7,364 nucleotides of DNA from CAZYVD01 sp964651045 (lineage in GTDB: Bacteria > Zhuqueibacterota > QNDG01 > DSAB01), in NCBI GenBank assembly GCA_964651045.1, contig CAZYVD010000087.1, forward strand, positions 1-7,364, read 5' to 3'. The translations under genes were made by a program, and so were the position numbers. The notes under the pieces were generated by a model. It was not told where the DNA came from. It made no database searches and saw only the letters and a program-made list of their open reading frames with translations. Positions 5,868 to 7,364 of this stretch are shown one piece after another. How positions within the stretch are numbered: the first letter of the stretch is position 1; each line of letters begins with the position of its first letter.

Positions 5868-7302
5868 TCTTGGTATAGTAATATTTTATTTTGTCATAAT
5901 TAATCTTATAGGAATGAAATATTCTGCCTCCAGAAGTTTTGGCGGTTATTTTCTCGGAGACAGATCAATACCATGGATGATATCATGTTTTTCCATTGTG
6001 GCAACAGAGACGAGTACATTGACATTCATATCAATTCCTGGTCTTTCCTACAATAGTGGGATGGGTTTTCTTCAGGTGGCATTCGGATATCTGGTTGGAA
6101 GAGTTTTTGTTGCACTGATTTTAATACCAAAATACTTTGAAGGTAAGTTCGAAACAGTTTATGAATTCCTGCAGGCCAGATTCAATGTTTTTTCGAGAAG
6201 GGTTGTATCGGTTATATTTCACATTACAAGGTTCCTTGCTGACAGCGTCCGACTATTTGCTACTGCCATACCTCTCTCAATCATAACCGGCTGGGACTAC
6301 AGGATTTCTGTAATTGTAATTGGTATTGCTACATTTTTATACACATATTTTGGCGGTCTGAGGTCTATTGTAGTGGTCGACTCGATTCAGCTTTTTCTAT
6401 ATATTGGCTGCGCAATTTTTGGGATGATTTTGATATCCAGATACACATCCCTTTCCTTTCTGTCTATTTTTCAACAGATATCCAGAGATGGACTGAAGAT
6501 TGTATCGTCAGGACTGGAGGATGGGTTTTACAGCCTTTTTGGTACATATAACATATTTTCCGGAATAATTGGAGGTGCGTTTCTTTCTTTTGCTTCCCAC
6601 GGCACAGACCATCTCATTGTTCAGCGAGTGTTGGCATGCAGGGATGAAAACTCTGCCAAAAAAGCGATGATTTTCAGTGGAATAATCGTCATCTTTCAGT
6701 TCATGCTGTTTTTACTTTTTGGTTTGTTTATTAAACTATTCTTAAATGGAATCGGCTTTGAGAGGAGTGATGAAATTGTTCCATATTTCATTGTTCATCA
6801 TCTACCTGTAGGAGTTCGGGGTATTATGCTTGCAGGTATATTTGCTGCAGCAATGTCGACATTAAGTTCATCAATAAACTCTCTGTCTTCGTCTACTTCT
6901 GCAGATATTTTGCAGATAAATATCAGAAAAATTACTGAAAAAAGGAAGGTGGCACTTTCTAGATATATTTCTCTGGCCTGGACTGTTATAATAGTGACAA
7001 TATCATGTATCTTAAAAAATACAAAGAGTCCGCTTGTAGAGATTGGGCTTTCTATTGCTTCGGTCACATACGGTGGAATGATGGGGATTTTTTTAATGGG
7101 AAGATTCCTGAGAGATTTCAGCGATAAGGCCGCCATTTGTGGTATGATAATTAGTATAATAGTAAATATTTTAGTGATGTCTTTTACAGGTATTTTCTGG
7201 TTATGGTATGTATGTATTGGAGCGATTGTTTCGTTTGTTTGTGGTGTTATTATTAATTCGATTTTTAAGAGAGTAGTAGGAACTCGATTGCAGAAGGGAT
7301 GA
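5857..7302 (+). CDS. Sodium:solute symporter family protein, candidate MurNAc/muropeptide-sugar importer
   Basis: An inner-membrane transporter of 481 residues with about 13 hydrophobic segments, the normal size for the SSS family, which couples solute uptake to a sodium gradient. Family marks are the N-terminal helix followed by YFLGDRSIPW (31-40), the TETSTLTFISIPG segment (50-62), GGLRSIVVVDSIQ (166-178), GTDHLIVQRVL (249-259), and the Ser/Thr-rich helix AAAMSTLSSSINSLSS (330-345), which in the family contributes the Na2 sodium site. The ATG lies inside the end of namZ (11-base overlap), so it is the last gene of the operon. An SSS protein, MurT of Tannerella forsythia, is a reported MurNAc transporter, which supports the same role here. 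Substrate is inferred only from neighbours; sequence alone does not set it. Confidence 0.87.
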   Translation: MGIDLGIVIFYFVIINLIGMKYSASRSFGGYFLGDRSIPWMISCFSIVATETSTLTFISIPGLSYNSGMGFLQVAFGYLVGRVFVALILIPKYFEGKFETVYEFLQARFNVFSRRVVSVIFHITRFLADSVRLFATAIPLSIITGWDYRISVIVIGIATFLYTYFGGLRSIVVVDSIQLFLYIGCAIFGMILISRYTSLSFLSIFQQISRDGLKIVSSGLEDGFYSLFGTYNIFSGIIGGAFLSFASHGTDHLIVQRVLACRDENSAKKAMIFSGIIVIFQFMLFLLFGLFIKLFLNGIGFERSDEIVPYFIVHHLPVGVRGIMLAGIFAAAMSTLSSSINSLSSSTSADILQINIRKITEKRKVALSRYISLAWTVIIVTISCILKNTKSPLVEIGLSIASVTYGGMMGIFLMGRFLRDFSDKAAICGMIISIIVNILVMSFTGIFWLWYVCIGAIVSFVCGVIINSIFKRVVGTRLQKG

Positions 7303-7303
7303 A

Positions 7304-7337
7304 GTGGATAGTGAATAGTGAATAGTGAATAGTTCAC
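7304..7337 (+). repeat. 7-bp tandem repeat (GTGAATA) ending in a hairpin
   Basis: Three exact copies of GTGAATA occupy 7311-7331, preceded by one copy with a single mismatch (GTGGATA, 7304-7310). The last copy also forms a perfect stem, GTGAA (7325-7329) with TTCAC (7333-7337), around a TAG loop. It starts one base after the transporter stop codon. No T-run follows, so it is not a standard terminator. The remaining bases to 7364 contain nothing recognised. Confidence 0.85.
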
Positions 7338-7364
7338 GAATATCATAACATCGGTTACACTTTT

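Noticed and set aside
6798..7346. Long reverse-strand open frame of 182 codons
   Set aside because: It lies antisense to the symporter C-terminus, a low-complexity hydrophobic region that leaves the opposite frame open. Its first residues come from the GTGAATA repeat, and it has no recognisable domain.

Overview
The window (roughly 40% G+C by eye) reads as chromosome of a diderm, probably anaerobic and uncultured bacterium. All convincing genes lie on the + strand, in two functional blocks. The diderm call rests on the AmgK/MurU-type cell-wall recycling genes; the anaerobe call rests on a corrinoid/ferredoxin protein of the HgcA/HgcB type. I do not assign a phylum.

Block 1 (66-2410) starts with a small HEAT-repeat protein (66-491, TTG start). 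It is followed by a SAM-dependent methyltransferase that I recognise as the corrinoid protein-associated type, CpaM (578-1234). The methyltransferase stop codon directly abuts the start of an HgcAB-like fusion gene (1235-2410). This fusion carries a corrinoid-binding domain with the NVWC cap-helix cysteine, four membrane segments and a C-terminal 2x[4Fe-4S] ferredoxin. As given, its reading frame is broken twice, both times in G-runs: one G too few at 1475-1478 and one G too many at 1628-1633. Repairing both gives a continuous 391-residue protein. Either the gene is a recent pseudogene or slippage variant, or the assembly has two homopolymer errors.

Between the blocks lies a 61-codon gene of unknown function (2489-2674) with a TATAAT box upstream. 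A short inverted repeat follows it, and then a plausible sigma70-type promoter (TTGACC-N17-TACATT, 2704-2732).

Block 2 (2768-7302) is a tightly packed four-gene operon whose genes overlap by 4, 7 and 11 bases. It encodes an AmgK-like amino-sugar kinase, a MurU-like sugar-1-phosphate nucleotidyltransferase with an added C-terminal hexapeptide-repeat tail, a NamZ/DUF1343 exo-beta-N-acetylmuramidase without a signal peptide, and a sodium:solute symporter. Together these suggest a MurNAc salvage route: the symporter imports a MurNAc-containing sugar, NamZ releases MurNAc in the cytoplasm, the kinase makes MurNAc-1-phosphate, and the nucleotidyltransferase makes UDP-MurNAc, bypassing de novo synthesis. 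A 7-bp tandem repeat ending in a small hairpin (7304-7337) follows the operon. The last 27 bases show nothing I can name.
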